From contig NZ_CP007287.1 in assembly GCF_000737865.1 (NCBI RefSeq), positions 792,872-856,871 of the forward strand: a DNA stretch of 64,000 nt, in the 5' to 3' direction. Source of the stretch: Bifidobacterium coryneforme. GTDB taxonomy: Bacteria; Actinomycetota; Actinomycetes; Actinomycetales; Bifidobacteriaceae. The stretch's first letter is position 1. Each line of letters begins with the position of its first letter. Positions 1 to 9,975 of the stretch are shown piece by piece. The notes under the pieces are model-generated. The model saw nothing but the letters and a program-made list of their open reading frames with translations, ran no database searches and was not told the DNA's origin. The translations under genes and the position numbers were made by a program.

Positions 1-30
1 GTCGCTGGTTCAAGCCCAGCTGCGGGAGCA
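1..30 (+). tRNA. tRNA 3' fragment, probably tRNA-Asn (cut by window start)
   Basis: The window opens inside a tRNA. A T stem-loop (GCTGG TTCAAGC CCAGC) is followed by a seven-base acceptor strand TGCGGGA and discriminator G. A 5' acceptor strand of TCCCGCA and a G discriminator fit bacterial tRNA-Asn best. The anticodon lies outside the window, so the isotype is an inference. A strong terminator follows directly, as expected for a tRNA transcript. Confidence 0.55.
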
Positions 31-35
31 CATTG

Positions 36-65
36 GCCGCCGGTTCTCCGGCGGCTTTTCTTTTG
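36..65 (+). terminator. Rho-independent terminator of the upstream tRNA
   Basis: Perfect 8-bp stem GCCGCCGG/CCGGCGGC with a TTCT loop, followed by TTTTCTTTTG. It sits six bases after the tRNA end. Confidence 0.85.
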
Positions 66-293
66 TTCTCAACTAACTCGGTCCTGTTTTCCTGCTTCAT
101 CGCCTTGTACGCCTATCTAGGTCCGCTTCACCCAAGAGGAGAGAACGAGTGGACCAATCAGGTGTTTCCTTCGAGTGTTGCCGATTTTGGCGAATCTGTC
201 GAAGGCATAGTTGACCACACTTTGTGTACGACACAGGTGGGTCTTCATGGGAGCTCCAGAATGATAGGAATATAGTCAAGCTGAGGAGTCACT

Positions 294-1049
294 GTGCAAA
301 TCAAAACTGTATGGATCAAGTCGGTTGTAGGGTTCCTCTCTGCCGGCCGATGCGCTGCTGGACTTCGGTCATGGAGGATTGCCGTCAGTTTCTTTCTCTG
401 TCTACTGCTTGCCCCCTTCCTGGAGTCAGAAGGTCGCTTGTCCGGCGTGATTCAGGGCACTTCGATTGCTCGGTGTGGGGCCACTTCCTGTAAAGCGCTT
501 ACCGAAGGGTATTCCTTAGGTGCCACGATGAATTCTGGAACCGCTATTCGGCATGGGGCAAGCCCAACGGTAAACCCCACCGGCGCAACACCTCAGTCTT
601 CGGATGTCAGGGGCTGTCAGGGCGGATGGATACCGCCGATCAGGACGGACGGTGAAAGAGGGGCACCGAAACCGCTCAGGGCTTTCGACAGACCCGCTCA
701 TAATTGGTTGCCTGGGCACCGAGGGGTGGATTTAGCAGCCGGACAGGATGCGGATATCCTGGCACCTGAAACCGGGACGATTATCTTTGCAGGCGAGGTT
801 GCAGGGAAATCGGTGGTTTCGATTCGCCATGAACCCAAGGAAAATCTGACTTCCACCTTTGAACCGGCGGTCACGCATCTGCATCCTGGTGACAGAGTGG
901 AACGCGGCACGGCCTGGGGCTCGGTCCATGGACACTCGGACCACTGTGATGATGGGTGCCTGCACTGGGGGTTGCGGACCAAGGACAGGGAGTATGTGAA
1001 TCCGATGTCCAAGCTGGGCCGGCATCGCATCGCCCTGAAGCCGGTCTGA
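294..1049 (+). CDS. Secreted M23-like (LytM) metallopeptidase-fold protein
   Basis: 251 residues. A basic N-terminus and a hydrophobic segment at about residues 28-44 suggest export or a membrane anchor. The C-terminal third resembles a peptidase M23 domain: HRGVD (H142, D146), then ILAPETGTIIFAG, and a final CLHWGLR block (H224). M23 enzymes cleave peptidoglycan cross-bridges and bind zinc through HxxxD and the second His of HxH. Here the first His of HxH is Cys222, a form also seen in some actinobacterial M23 proteins, so activity is uncertain. The GTG start has GAGGAG five bases upstream. It points toward the convergent lipoprotein gene. M23 genes often lie near rpsB in actinobacteria, and here rpsB is about 8 kb away. 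Confidence 0.75.
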   Translation: MQIKTVWIKSVVGFLSAGRCAAGLRSWRIAVSFFLCLLLAPFLESEGRLSGVIQGTSIARCGATSCKALTEGYSLGATMNSGTAIRHGASPTVNPTGATPQSSDVRGCQGGWIPPIRTDGERGAPKPLRAFDRPAHNWLPGHRGVDLAAGQDADILAPETGTIIFAGEVAGKSVVSIRHEPKENLTSTFEPAVTHLHPGDRVERGTAWGSVHGHSDHCDDGCLHWGLRTKDREYVNPMSKLGRHRIALKPV

Positions 1050-1096
1050 GGTCTTGGTGGGGATTGCTCCAAGCGGTGGCTATCGACTGGATTCCG

Positions 1097-2818
1097 TCAT
1101 AGACCGGCTTCGGCCGGCTTGATGTAATTAGTGTCAATCAGGGTGCTTTTCAGGTTTGATGCCGATACCGCCACCAGGGGGCGAGTCAGCCGATTCACCT
1201 TGCGTTCCGATCCGGCATCCTGCACCAGGGAGGAGAGGTTGTCCGGCAGGACACCATTCTTGTTCAGGCCCGCACAGGCGGTAGCCAGGTCTGAGGCAAG
1301 ACCTTTCCGGTCCTCGATGGCGGTCATCCACTGCTCCCCGTCAACAATCTGGGGGATGTTGTCGATGTAGGCACCATAACCGCTGATGATGGGCCAAGCA
1401 GGATGGTCGGCGCTGTCCGCATCCGATTCTGCGGCGTTCCCGTCCTTATCGGTCGGCTGGCCCGAGGACTCCGTTCCGCCCCGTGTCGGGTCTGTGCTTT
1501 GACGTGAAGCGTCGCCCTGGGCCGGTCTCGGCACCCTCTTCCGATGCAGATCCTGCTTGCCTGTCATGGATCCCACAATGCCGGATATTGATATCTCGGG
1601 GTTGATGTCAGCGGCCGAGCCGGAGTATCCGAGGTCATTCAGTTCCGAGACGACACCAGAAACAATGAAGTCGTTCATGGCCAGGATTCCGTCCACTGCC
1701 GTATGGCCCTTTGCCTGTGAGTCCATGTGGAGGCGCGCTGCGACCTCTTTTTTGGTGGCTGTCGCATCCTTGCCTGGATCGAAGGCCACATTTGCCCAGT
1801 CCTTCTCGGTGGTCTCTTCAGTGAGGAGGCCTGAGGGGCTGACAGCGCGACCGTCTTTGAAGTAAGGGCCCAGGACCTGCCAGATGCCGGCGAAGGCCTG
1901 GCTGGGGAAGGAATCAGTATCAGGGACGGTTGTCGGTTCGTCTTCCTCCTCGTCTTCCTCGGTCTGTGCATTTGCCGCTTCACCGTCAGGAGGCATCCTG
2001 GGCAGGAGGACCTCGATTCTGGCGGGGTTCTCCTTGCTGGCCTTATCCAGTTCCAGTTTGCTGGCCAGCTTGGTCGCCTGGAGTTCACCGATGCTGCGGG
2101 CGTTGGACATATCGACAAACAGGTCCGGTGTCACCTCGGGTATGTCATTTGCCAGGAGAACCACATGCATCCCAGCCTCCTTGGCCAGCCTGATCGATGA
2201 AACCAGCCGGTCGTGGGCTTTGACCTCGCTATTTCGGTTTGCGGAATCCGAATCGCCCGCCGTGCCGTTTTCCGATCGGTTGTTTGAAGAGTTGTTCTGG
2301 GATGTATCCGCCTCTCCAGCTTTTTTTGTTTTGGCTGCGTCCTGTTTGGTCCCGATCCGAGGTTGGCTGACGTAGTCGCCGTACTGCCGGGTGATGGAGT
2401 CAGGCGAGGTGAATGGGGCAATCACCAGGGTGGTAGGAGAGACGGCCTTTCCGCTTTTTTTGCCTCCTGCCAGATGCGAGACCACGTAGTCTTGTAGATT
2501 CTTGCTCTGCTCGTCAAGACTGGAATCGGTGAAGGTTGAGATCTTCTTGCCGTCGATGTGGTGTTTGGACAGCCCTTCTTCGAGTTCAGGGACCAGCGCG
2601 GCCCACTTGTTCAGAGGGGTGTGCTGGGAGAGGGTGATTCCGTCAGCGGGGGTGAAGATGGCAACGTTTCCTCTGTCTGCCGCCTTGGTGACGGTTGACG
2701 TGGCTGTCGATTGTTCTGTCGGTTGGTCTTTGCAGGCCCCTGCCGCCAGGACCAGAGCCAGGGAAGCCAGCAATGACAGGATACTGATTGCACGATTTTT
2801 ACCGCCCGACCGTTTCAC
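1097..2818 (-). CDS. Substrate-binding-like lipoprotein
   Basis: 573 residues. The N-terminus has lysines and arginines, a hydrophobic stretch and a lipobox-like LAAGAC with the candidate lipidated Cys29, so the protein is probably anchored outside the membrane. The body resembles periplasmic sugar-binding proteins of the ABC or LacI fold (segments such as MHVVLLANDIPEV and DGILAMNDFIVSG), but it is longer because of two polar, low-complexity insertions: one Asn/Ser-rich near residue 170 and one Glu/Asp-rich near 290. No permease or ATPase gene lies beside it, so it may serve a distant transporter or act as a sensor. The ligand is unknown. It converges with the M23 gene. Confidence 0.65.
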   Translation of the reverse strand: MKRSGGKNRAISILSLLASLALVLAAGACKDQPTEQSTATSTVTKAADRGNVAIFTPADGITLSQHTPLNKWAALVPELEEGLSKHHIDGKKISTFTDSSLDEQSKNLQDYVVSHLAGGKKSGKAVSPTTLVIAPFTSPDSITRQYGDYVSQPRIGTKQDAAKTKKAGEADTSQNNSSNNRSENGTAGDSDSANRNSEVKAHDRLVSSIRLAKEAGMHVVLLANDIPEVTPDLFVDMSNARSIGELQATKLASKLELDKASKENPARIEVLLPRMPPDGEAANAQTEEDEEEDEPTTVPDTDSFPSQAFAGIWQVLGPYFKDGRAVSPSGLLTEETTEKDWANVAFDPGKDATATKKEVAARLHMDSQAKGHTAVDGILAMNDFIVSGVVSELNDLGYSGSAADINPEISISGIVGSMTGKQDLHRKRVPRPAQGDASRQSTDPTRGGTESSGQPTDKDGNAAESDADSADHPAWPIISGYGAYIDNIPQIVDGEQWMTAIEDRKGLASDLATACAGLNKNGVLPDNLSSLVQDAGSERKVNRLTRPLVAVSASNLKSTLIDTNYIKPAEAGL

Positions 2819-2965
2819 ATCCGCTCCCTAAGATTCAATTCGGACCTGGCGAGGGCCGGGTCTCGGATTCCCATTGTATGGGTAGGCAAGGGCCGGATGG
2901 CAAAAGCAGCAGTTCAATTCACATTCATTCCCAAAGGGCATTCCCCGATGCTGGTGGGTAGGGAC

Positions 2966-4192
2966 TCAGTCCTGGTCCTGACTGATTCGGACGGCGAGTC
3001 CTTGGGTCAGGGCATCCATGAAATCCTCTGTGTTCAGCCAGGTCTGGGTTGGTCCTACCAGTGCCGCCAGGTCCTTGGTCATTTTCCCCGACTCTACCGT
3101 TCTGATGACCACATCCTCGAGGGTTTGGGCGAACCGTTCCACGTCGGGTGTTCGATCCATCTTTGCGCGCTGCCTGAGCCCGCCCGTCCAGGCATAGATG
3201 GAGGCAATAGGATTGGTGGAGGTTTCTTCGCCCTTGACCCAACGTCTGTAGTGCCGTGTGACGGTGCCATGGGCAGCTTCCGCCTCGACGGTGCGCCCGT
3301 CTGCTGTCATCAGAACGGAGGTCATCAGTCCTAGCGAGCCGAATCCTTGTGCCACCGAGTCGGATTGCACGTCGCCGTCGTAGTTCTTGCAGGCCCATAT
3401 ATAGCCCCCAGGCCATTTCAGGGAGGAAGCCACCATATCGTCAATCAGCCGATGCTCGTAGGTCAGTCCCTCCTGCTCGAACCGCTTCTGGTATTCCTCC
3501 TGGTATATCTGGGCGAAGATGTCCTTGAAGCGGCCGTCATAGGCCTTGAGGATGGTGTTCTTGGTGCTCAGGTATACGGGATAATGCCGCATGAGGCCGT
3601 AGTTGAGGCAGGCTCGGGCAAAATCGGCGATTGACTGGTCAAGGTTGTATTGGACCTGCGCAACGCCGGCACCGGGGTAGTCGTAGACCAGATGTTCAAT
3701 CGGCTGGCCGCAGTCTTCCGGGGTGAAGGTCACTGTCAGGCTTCCCCTGCCTGGAATCCTGAAATCAGTCGCCTTGTACTGGTCACCGAAGGCATGGCGG
3801 GCTACGACGATGGGCTTGGTCCAGCCGGGAACAAGACGGGGGATCCTGTCTATCACAATCGGCTCACGAAAGATGGTGCCGCCGAGGATGTTGCGTATGG
3901 TTCCATTGGGCGACTTCCACATCCTCTTCAGGCCGAACTCCCTGACCCTGGCCTCGTCCGGAGTTATCGTCGCGCATTTGACCCCTACGTGTTCGCGCTG
4001 GATGGCCCTTGCCGCCTCAATGGTCACGCGGTCATCGGTGGCGTCCCTGTTTTCGATACCCAGGTCGTAGTAGTCCAGATCCAGATTCAGATACGGGCTG
4101 ATCAGTTGATCCTTGATCATTTTCCAGATGACACGGGTCATCTCATCGCCATCCAGCTCGACAATACGTCCTTTAACCGTGATTTTCTTCAT
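2966..4192 (-). CDS. icd: NADP-dependent isocitrate dehydrogenase
   Basis: 408 residues, the usual length of the eukaryotic-like homodimeric NADP-IDH class. It oxidises isocitrate to 2-oxoglutarate, in bifidobacteria mainly to feed glutamate synthesis because the TCA cycle is incomplete. Diagnostic blocks are [13 protein letters not shown] near the N-terminus, [19 protein letters not shown] (substrate loop) near residue 95, and [19 protein letters not shown] near 270 (metal and catalytic region). The ATG has AGAGGGAG a few bases upstream. It is transcribed away from guaB3, with a divergent spacer of about 190 bases. The assignment is secure. Confidence 0.95.
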   Translation of the reverse strand: MKKITVKGRIVELDGDEMTRVIWKMIKDQLISPYLNLDLDYYDLGIENRDATDDRVTIEAARAIQREHVGVKCATITPDEARVREFGLKRMWKSPNGTIRNILGGTIFREPIVIDRIPRLVPGWTKPIVVARHAFGDQYKATDFRIPGRGSLTVTFTPEDCGQPIEHLVYDYPGAGVAQVQYNLDQSIADFARACLNYGLMRHYPVYLSTKNTILKAYDGRFKDIFAQIYQEEYQKRFEQEGLTYEHRLIDDMVASSLKWPGGYIWACKNYDGDVQSDSVAQGFGSLGLMTSVLMTADGRTVEAEAAHGTVTRHYRRWVKGEETSTNPIASIYAWTGGLRQRAKMDRTPDVERFAQTLEDVVIRTVESGKMTKDLAALVGPTQTWLNTEDFMDALTQGLAVRISQDQD

Positions 4193-4381
4193 TGAGACTC
4201 CCTCTGCAGAGCAACCGAGGCGTCAACCCGATCGGGGTACGCGACACGCGCCTCATTACCTGTCATATCTAGACCACGATTGTTTCCCGCGGTCACAGTG
4301 GCGTAATCTGCCCGTAGCAAGAGTCGGGAAGGACCACAGTGGTGCCTTCGGGGTCATAGAGGGGCATTACCCTTGGTGGCT

Positions 4382-5506
4382 ATGACACAGGAAATTGAAA
4401 TCGGTCTCGGCAAGAAGGCCACGGTGGCCTATACCCTCGACGACGTATCCATCCTCCCTTCGAGGAGGACCCGCGATCCGCAGGACGTATCCACGTCCTG
4501 GCAGGTGGATGCCTACGAATTCGATATCCCCCTTGTCGCGGCCCCCATGGATTCGGTCACCAGTCCCGAAACTGCCATTGAGCTCGGCAAGTTGGGAGGA
4601 TTGGGTGTTCTGGATCTGGAAGGTCTCTGGACAAGATACGAAGATCCCAGGCCGCAGTTCGAGCGCATCGCCGGAGCCGATCCCGACCAAGCCACCAAGG
4701 TCATGCAGAGTGTCTACCGGGAACCCATCAAGCCCGAGCTGATCACTCGGCGCCTGCACGAGATTCGGGAAGCCGGGGTTACCGTGGCGGGTGCCTTGTC
4801 ACCCCAGCGGACCCAGGAGTTCTACTCGACGGTGGTGGAAGCCGGCGTGGACCTCTTCGTGATTCGCGGCACGGCCGTTTCGGCGGAACACGTGTCAAGC
4901 AATCATGAGCCCCTCAATCTGAAGCAGTTCATCTATGACCTTGACGTCCCGGTCATTGTGGGCGGAGCAGCCACCTACCAGGCCGCCCTTCATCTGATGC
5001 GTACCGGTGCAGCAGGCGTCCTGGTGGGGTTCGGTGGGGGCGCCTCGTCCACCGACAGTGCCACCGTCGGCATTCAGGCACCCATGGCAACGGCCATCGC
5101 CAACGTGGCCGAGGCACGCAGGGACTACATGGATGAGTCCGGCGGCAGGTATGTTCAGGTCATTGCCGACGGTGAGACCGGTACATCCGGATCCTTCATC
5201 AAGGCATTGGCCATGGGGGCGGACGCGGTCATGCTGGGTACCCCTCTCGCAAAGTCGACGGATGCTCCGGGCCGGGGGATGCACTGGGGTGCCGAGGCGC
5301 ACCATCCAGACCTGCCCAGAGGCCGTCGTGTACGGGTCGACCGGGTTGGTAGTCTGCATGACATCCTCTTCGGCCCGAGCAGTAGGACGGACGGGAGCCT
5401 CAACATGATCGGTGCCCTTCGTCGTGCCATGGCCTCGACCGGGTATGTGGACGTGAAGAGCTTCCAGCGCTGCAAGGTCGCTGTGGCGGCAGGACTGCAG
5501 GTCTGA
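4382..5506 (+). CDS. guaB3: GuaB3-family IMP dehydrogenase-related protein
   Basis: About 374 residues. A TIM-barrel IMPDH/GMP reductase-family protein without CBS domains, the hallmark of GuaB3. Matching blocks include YTLDDVSILPSRRTRDP, PLVAAPMDSVTSPETA, GVLDLEGLWTRYEDP and a C-terminal NMIGALRRAMASTGY. The loop that carries the catalytic Cys in true IMP dehydrogenases reads GGASSTDSATVG and has no Cys, as in actinobacterial GuaB3 relatives. Its reaction is therefore unclear; a purine salvage role is inferred. Starts are possible at TTG 4373, GTG 4376 or ATG 4382. ATG gives the usual MTQEIEIGLGKK beginning, but the AGAGG at about 4356 sits better for the upstream codons. Confidence 0.9.
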   Translation: MTQEIEIGLGKKATVAYTLDDVSILPSRRTRDPQDVSTSWQVDAYEFDIPLVAAPMDSVTSPETAIELGKLGGLGVLDLEGLWTRYEDPRPQFERIAGADPDQATKVMQSVYREPIKPELITRRLHEIREAGVTVAGALSPQRTQEFYSTVVEAGVDLFVIRGTAVSAEHVSSNHEPLNLKQFIYDLDVPVIVGGAATYQAALHLMRTGAAGVLVGFGGGASSTDSATVGIQAPMATAIANVAEARRDYMDESGGRYVQVIADGETGTSGSFIKALAMGADAVMLGTPLAKSTDAPGRGMHWGAEAHHPDLPRGRRVRVDRVGSLHDILFGPSSRTDGSLNMIGALRRAMASTGYVDVKSFQRCKVAVAAGLQV

Positions 5507-5528
5507 TTCGTTTCTGATTGCAGATATC

Positions 5529-5562
5529 AACCGGCCGGGCTTGCGCGCTCCGGCCGGTTTTC
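5529..5562 (+). terminator. Rho-independent terminator after guaB3
   Basis: 10-bp stem AACCGGCCGG/CCGGCCGGTT with an 11-base loop and a short T run, 22 bases after the guaB3 stop. Confidence 0.8.
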
Positions 5563-5768
5563 CATGACGGGTTACTTCATTGGCGCCGTGGTTGTCGCCG
5601 ATGGTATGTGCAGGTTTCTGTTCGGAAGCCCGTAAATGTGACCTGACACACACTTCACTTTTCCTCTTCCCCTTCATAGCGTTGGTTTCGTGTTGTCGAC
5701 CGATCCGGAATCCTCCGGGCGGCCATGCCGCGAAGTTGTTCCTCGGGGGAGGACCGCGCCTCAAGCGC

Positions 5769-6341
5769 ATGATTATTATGCTCAATACAAATCCGAACGC
5801 CATAGATCTTGTTCCCGTGTGGGAAGACAAGCAAAACCAAACACCAGCCGACAGGGGCAAGTGGGGGACGCCCCCGCAAAGGTTAAGTGGTTATGAAGAG
5901 ACGATTCTGATAGGGGAGTCGAAGATTCCCGTCAATGTCAGAACCGTCAATCACTTCGGTGCCGAAGAAGCCACCGAAGGTCGGACCATGGAGACCTTCG
6001 TGTCCAATCTCTGTTCCCTGGTCATGCGGTCATTCGAATTCCTGCGTGGTCGGCTGCCTCTCGCCCCTTTGGAACATATCTGCTCATACGGCTGTCGGAA
6101 ACGCTTGCGTGTCTTCGCTGGGTTGCTGGGGGCCACCAAATTGGGCGTTGCCGAGGTGGGTGCCAAAGGAGCCGAGATACATCTGCCGCTTGTTCCCAGG
6201 ACTGTGGAGATTTACCGCTCTTCACCCAGGGAGTACAGCGTCACCTTGGGCTTCTTGGTAGGAGAATCGCCGATTCTTGCCACTGAAGTCGTGAGATTGC
6301 TCGGCTCCCGGTGGGTCTGTACGGAACTCGATTTGGGATAA
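5769..6341 (+). CDS. Rv3235-like hypothetical protein
   Basis: 190 residues from ATG 5769 (the frame stays open upstream to about 5580). GGGGGAGGA lies about 14 bases before this ATG. No signal peptide or membrane segment is visible. The C-terminal half has the pattern of the actinobacterial Rv3235 family: basic residues around CRKRLRVFAGLL, then GVAEVGAKGAEIHLPL, a beta-rich stretch and a final GSRWVCTELDLG. The function of that family is unknown. It precedes the acyl-CoA synthetase by nine bases and may be co-transcribed with it. The family call rests on pattern alone. Confidence 0.55.
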   Translation: MIIMLNTNPNAIDLVPVWEDKQNQTPADRGKWGTPPQRLSGYEETILIGESKIPVNVRTVNHFGAEEATEGRTMETFVSNLCSLVMRSFEFLRGRLPLAPLEHICSYGCRKRLRVFAGLLGATKLGVAEVGAKGAEIHLPLVPRTVEIYRSSPREYSVTLGFLVGESPILATEVVRLLGSRWVCTELDLG

Positions 6342-6380
6342 TGAAGCATCTTGGCAGGTATCCGCCATATGATGGTTCCT

Positions 6381-8354
6381 ATGTTGCGCGAATATACGGT
6401 CGAAATCCAACATCCCACGACCGACAAAGACACCATCTACTCCCTTCTGGCCAATCGTACGGCCAGGGATCCGGAGGAGTTGATAGCCCAGTGGCAAGAC
6501 CCGCTGACCAGGAACTGGCATGACGTCAAAGCAGGGCAGATGTCGGAGCGGGTCCGCGCCGTGGCCAAGGGAATGCTGGCCCTGGGGGTAACCAAGGGAA
6601 GCACCGTGGTGATCTACGCCCCGACCAGTTATGACTGGGGGGTGACCGACTTTGCCTGCGCCGCCATCGGAGCCGTCTCGGTTCCCATCTATGAGACCGA
6701 TTCAGCCCGTCAGGCCCAGAAGATTGTTCAGGATGTGGACTGCGTCCTGGCCTTCGCGGGCGATTCCGACCATTCCCAGATACTGGAACAGGTCAGAGGT
6801 TCATCACCCAAGCTCAAGTATGTCTTCAACTTCCAGGCGGGCGGCCTGAACGCGGTCAGCGACTTCGGGCAGTCCATCTCGGATGAGCAGCTCGACCAGG
6901 CCATCGCCCAGATCAAGACCGACGACCTGGCCACCATCGTCTATACATCGGGATCCACAGGTGAGCCCAAGGGGGCCATGCTCACCAATCGCAACTTCAT
7001 GCATATCGTCTTCGTCGGTTGGGACGTGCTTTACCATATGCTGGCGGCCCCGTCCCGCCTGATGCTCTTCCTGCCCCTGGCCCATTGCTTCGCCCGCTAC
7101 ATTCAATATGTCGCCATCGGCGCCCAGGGTGTGGTCGGATACGTCTCCGGATCAAAGCACCTCCTGAGCGATTTGCGCACCTTCCGTCCCACCTACCTTC
7201 TGGGCGTCCCCAGGGTCTTCGAGAAGGTCTACAACGCCGCCTCGCAGAAGGCCGGCACCGGACTGGCCGGCAAGGTATTCGCCAAGGCCGCCGAACATTT
7301 CACCAAGTGGTCCAAGGACGAACAGGAGGGACGCGGACATTCGCCGCTCACCCGTCTGGCCCATGCTTTCTATAGCAAGACGGTAGGCAGCACAATCAAC
7401 TCCGCCCTTGGTTCCAACCTAAGCTTCCTGGCCTGCGGTGGCGCACCCATGAACGCCGACCTGGCCCACTTCTTCAACGGAATCGATGGCATCACCTTCA
7501 TTCAGGGATATGGGATGACCGAAACGGCAGCCCCCTGCATCGTCAATTTCGAGGATGCCAACAAGGTGGGTTCGGTCGGTCGGCCCGGCTCGGGAATCAC
7601 GGCCAGGTTGAGCGATGATGACGAACTCATGGTCAAGGGCCCCAGCGTCTTTTCGGGGTACTACAAGAACCCCGAGCTGAATAAGACGGTTCTGGACAAG
7701 GACGGTTGGCTCCACACCGGTGACCTGGCCCAGATAGACGACCAGGGCTTCGTCTACATCACCGGCCGCAAGAAGGATGTCATCATCACTGCAGGTGGTA
7801 AGAACGTGAGTCCGGCCCCCATGGAGGATGCCATCTGCACCTGCCCGATCGTCTCACAGGCTGTGGTCGTCGGCGATGGAAGGCCCTTCATCGGTGCCCT
7901 GTTGACCCTGGACGAGGGGATGCTCAAATCCTGGCTGACATCACAGGGGTTGGATGCCGACATGACCATGGAGGAGGCCAGCCGCAACGACGCCATCCGA
8001 GCCTTCATCCAGCAGTACGTGGACCAGGCCAACAGTGATGTCTCCCGTGCCGAATCGGTCAGGAAGTTCGTCATCCTCGATAAGGACTTCAGCGAAGAGG
8101 ATAAGACCCTGACGCCGAGCATGAAAGTCGTTCGACCAGAGGTCCTTCGGCAGTATGCCGACGTGATCGACAAGGTCCTTTACGCCCCCAGGAGCACAGG
8201 CAAGGCCCCGACTGCCAACCCCCTGGTGACCAAGGCGAAGACAACCGTAAGCGACTCACTGGCCAGCGTATCGGGTAAATTCCGTGAGACCACAGCCCGC
8301 GTAGAGACCAGGACCGATTCCGACAATCAGGACGAGAATACAAGCAAGGAGTAA
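6381..8354 (+). CDS. Long-chain acyl-CoA synthetase (AMP-forming)
   Basis: 657 residues from ATG 6381, where [12 protein letters not shown] resembles the start of relatives; TTG 6351 and ATGs 6369/6372 are alternatives with no clearly better ribosome site. It activates fatty acids to acyl-CoA through an acyl-adenylate. Visible motifs are the P-loop [41 protein letters not shown] and [14 protein letters not shown] with the C-terminal catalytic Lys region. It belongs to the FadD15/LACS class of about 600-660 residues. The polar C-terminal tail after about residue 600 is dispensable-looking. def begins five bases after its stop. Confidence 0.9.
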   Translation: MLREYTVEIQHPTTDKDTIYSLLANRTARDPEELIAQWQDPLTRNWHDVKAGQMSERVRAVAKGMLALGVTKGSTVVIYAPTSYDWGVTDFACAAIGAVSVPIYETDSARQAQKIVQDVDCVLAFAGDSDHSQILEQVRGSSPKLKYVFNFQAGGLNAVSDFGQSISDEQLDQAIAQIKTDDLATIVYTSGSTGEPKGAMLTNRNFMHIVFVGWDVLYHMLAAPSRLMLFLPLAHCFARYIQYVAIGAQGVVGYVSGSKHLLSDLRTFRPTYLLGVPRVFEKVYNAASQKAGTGLAGKVFAKAAEHFTKWSKDEQEGRGHSPLTRLAHAFYSKTVGSTINSALGSNLSFLACGGAPMNADLAHFFNGIDGITFIQGYGMTETAAPCIVNFEDANKVGSVGRPGSGITARLSDDDELMVKGPSVFSGYYKNPELNKTVLDKDGWLHTGDLAQIDDQGFVYITGRKKDVIITAGGKNVSPAPMEDAICTCPIVSQAVVVGDGRPFIGALLTLDEGMLKSWLTSQGLDADMTMEEASRNDAIRAFIQQYVDQANSDVSRAESVRKFVILDKDFSEEDKTLTPSMKVVRPEVLRQYADVIDKVLYAPRSTGKAPTANPLVTKAKTTVSDSLASVSGKFRETTARVETRTDSDNQDENTSKE

Positions 8355-8359
8355 GAGTA

Positions 8360-8842
8360 GTGGCGATTCGTACGATCAGAGTGGTTCCCGACCCGGTGTT
8401 GCGCACCCCCTGCGATCCGGTCAAGACCATTACACCGGCCGTGAGGAGTCTGGTGCAGGACCTGGTCGACACCGTTGATGATCCAGGCAGGGCTGGTCTG
8501 TCGGCCAACCAGATCGGGGTCGGTCTGCGAGTCTTCTCCTACAACATCGGCGGCAAGGTGGGGTATATCATCAATCCCGTCATCGATGAGACCCAGGGGG
8601 AGCAGTACGGTGAGGAAGGTTGCCTCTCCCTTCCGAATCTCTGGTATCCGACCCGAAGGGCCGAATATGCCAAGGCGCACGGAATCAACCTGGATGGGCA
8701 GACCGTCACCCTGGAGGGTCGCGGAATCATGGGCAGGATGATTCAGCATGAGTGCGACCACCTGGATGGGCACGTGTACATCGATCGTCTTGAGAAGGAA
8801 GCCAGGCGGAAGGCCATGCGCGAACTTCGTTCAGGTCGATGA
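8360..8842 (+). CDS. def: Peptide deformylase
   Basis: 160 residues. It removes the N-formyl group from nascent proteins. All three family motifs are present: GLSANQIG (near residue 50), EEGCLSLP (metal-binding Cys, near 90) and QHECDHLDG (metal-binding His pair and catalytic Glu, near 133). The GTG start at 8360 follows AAGGAG, which overlaps the stop of the acyl-CoA synthetase gene, so the two are probably translated from one message. Confidence 0.95.
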   Translation: MAIRTIRVVPDPVLRTPCDPVKTITPAVRSLVQDLVDTVDDPGRAGLSANQIGVGLRVFSYNIGGKVGYIINPVIDETQGEQYGEEGCLSLPNLWYPTRRAEYAKAHGINLDGQTVTLEGRGIMGRMIQHECDHLDGHVYIDRLEKEARRKAMRELRSGR

Positions 8843-8888
8843 CGGTCTGAACGGCTAGTCGGTTACCTGATTTGAAATCGCCCTGGGG

Positions 8889-8897
8889 TGGTACACT
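8889..8897 (+). promoter_or_regulatory. Candidate extended -10 promoter for rpsB
   Basis: TGGTACACT matches the extended -10 form TGnTAnnnT. A TTGAAA lies 14 bases before the hexamer, too close for an ideal -35, so the TG extension probably matters. Transcription would start near 8904 and give a leader of about 170 bases. Confidence 0.45.
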
Positions 8898-8903
8898 GGA
8901 AAG

Positions 8904-9075
8904 AGTGTGCCATATGGTGGAAGTCGCTGTCACGGGTGGTCTTCCGCAATCCTGTACCCAACCCAGGCACGCATAAATCGCGTCATGTCCGCGACGCCCT
9001 GTGTCGGTCGGCCCTGTCAAGAGCTGCACGCAGGCGCGCATGACCAGGCAATAACCGACAATGAAAGGCAATGAC
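8904..9075 (+). promoter_or_regulatory. Long 5' leader of rpsB, possible S2 autoregulatory RNA
   Basis: No gene fits in this stretch between def and rpsB. It is GC-rich with several short self-complementary segments (for example GCATAAATCGCGTCATG and GCGCGCATGACC). Ribosomal protein S2 operons are autoregulated through leader RNA in other bacteria. That this leader does the same is inference. Confidence 0.35.
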
Positions 9076-9900
9076 ATGGCACAGATCACCATGAGCGAGA
9101 TGTTGAAGGCCGGCGTTCACTTCGGGCATCAGACCCGTCGCTGGAACCCCAAGATGAAGCAGTACATCCTGGTGGAGCGTAACGGAATCCACATCATCAA
9201 CCTCTTCAAGTCGCTCGACATGATCGACAAGGCTTACGACTTCATCAAGGAGACCGTGGCCCACAACGGCACCGTCCTCTTCGTCGGCACCAAGAAGCAG
9301 GCCCAGGAAGCCATCAAGACCCAGGCCACCAGGGTGAACATGCCCTACGTCTCCGAGCGTTGGCTGGGCGGCATGCTGACCAACTTCCAGACCGTCACCA
9401 AGAGGGTCGGTCGCTTGAAGGAACTTGAGGAGATGGACTTCGACGACGTCCGTGGCTCCGGTCTGACCAAGAAGGAACTGCTCCTGCTCCGTCGTGAGAA
9501 GGACAAGCTGGAGCGCCAGCTGGGCGGTATCCGCAACATGAACCGTACCCCCTCCGTGCTCTTTGTGGTCGACATCAACAAGGAGGCCCTGGCGGTCGCG
9601 GAGGCGAAGAAGCTGGGTATTCCGGTTGTGGCCCTGGTCGACACCAACACGGATCCCGAACTGGTCGACTACCCGATTCCCGCCAACGATGATGCAATCC
9701 GCGGCGTGGAGCTCCTGACCAGCCTCATGGCGGATGCCGTGGCCGATGGTCTTCTGGAGCGTTCCGGGAAGGCCGCCAAGGCCGAAGAGACGGGTGATCA
9801 GCCCATGGCCGAGTGGGAGAAGAACCTGCTCGAGAACAAGGAAGGCGAGGATAAGCCTGCCGAGGAGACCCCGGCTGCTCCTGCCGCCGAAGCCGAGTGA
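9076..9900 (+). CDS. rpsB: 30S ribosomal protein S2
   Basis: 274 residues from ATG 9076 ([20 protein letters not shown]), the standard S2 N-terminus; an in-frame ATG at 9061 would add five residues. AAAGG precedes the chosen start by about seven bases. Other S2 signatures are [29 protein letters not shown] and [24 protein letters not shown]. The C-terminal 40 residues are Glu/Ala-rich, a common actinobacterial extension. It is the first gene of rpsB-tsf. Confidence 0.97.
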   Translation: MAQITMSEMLKAGVHFGHQTRRWNPKMKQYILVERNGIHIINLFKSLDMIDKAYDFIKETVAHNGTVLFVGTKKQAQEAIKTQATRVNMPYVSERWLGGMLTNFQTVTKRVGRLKELEEMDFDDVRGSGLTKKELLLLRREKDKLERQLGGIRNMNRTPSVLFVVDINKEALAVAEAKKLGIPVVALVDTNTDPELVDYPIPANDDAIRGVELLTSLMADAVADGLLERSGKAAKAEETGDQPMAEWEKNLLENKEGEDKPAEETPAAPAAEAE

Positions 9901-9933
9901 TACGGGCTTCCTGAACCACCATATTGTTTCTTT

Positions 9934-9962
9934 CCGTCCCGACCGGGTGTCGGGGCGGTTTA
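9934..9962 (+). terminator. Attenuator-like hairpin between rpsB and tsf
   Basis: A 10-bp stem CCGTCCCGAC/GTCGGGGCGG (one G-T pair) with a five-base loop and then TTTAG. The short T run suggests partial termination, which would let S2 exceed EF-Ts. Confidence 0.6.
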
Positions 9963-9975
9963 GTGAGGAGTTGTT

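Noticed and set aside
1100-1117. Short hairpin CCGGCTTCGGCCGG between the convergent genes
   Set aside because: It lies within the last codons of the lipoprotein gene and has no T run, so a terminator call is not supported.
5580-5768. Upstream extension of the Rv3235-like frame
   Set aside because: The extra 63 codons lack conservation-like features and ribosome signals; ATG 5769 fits better.
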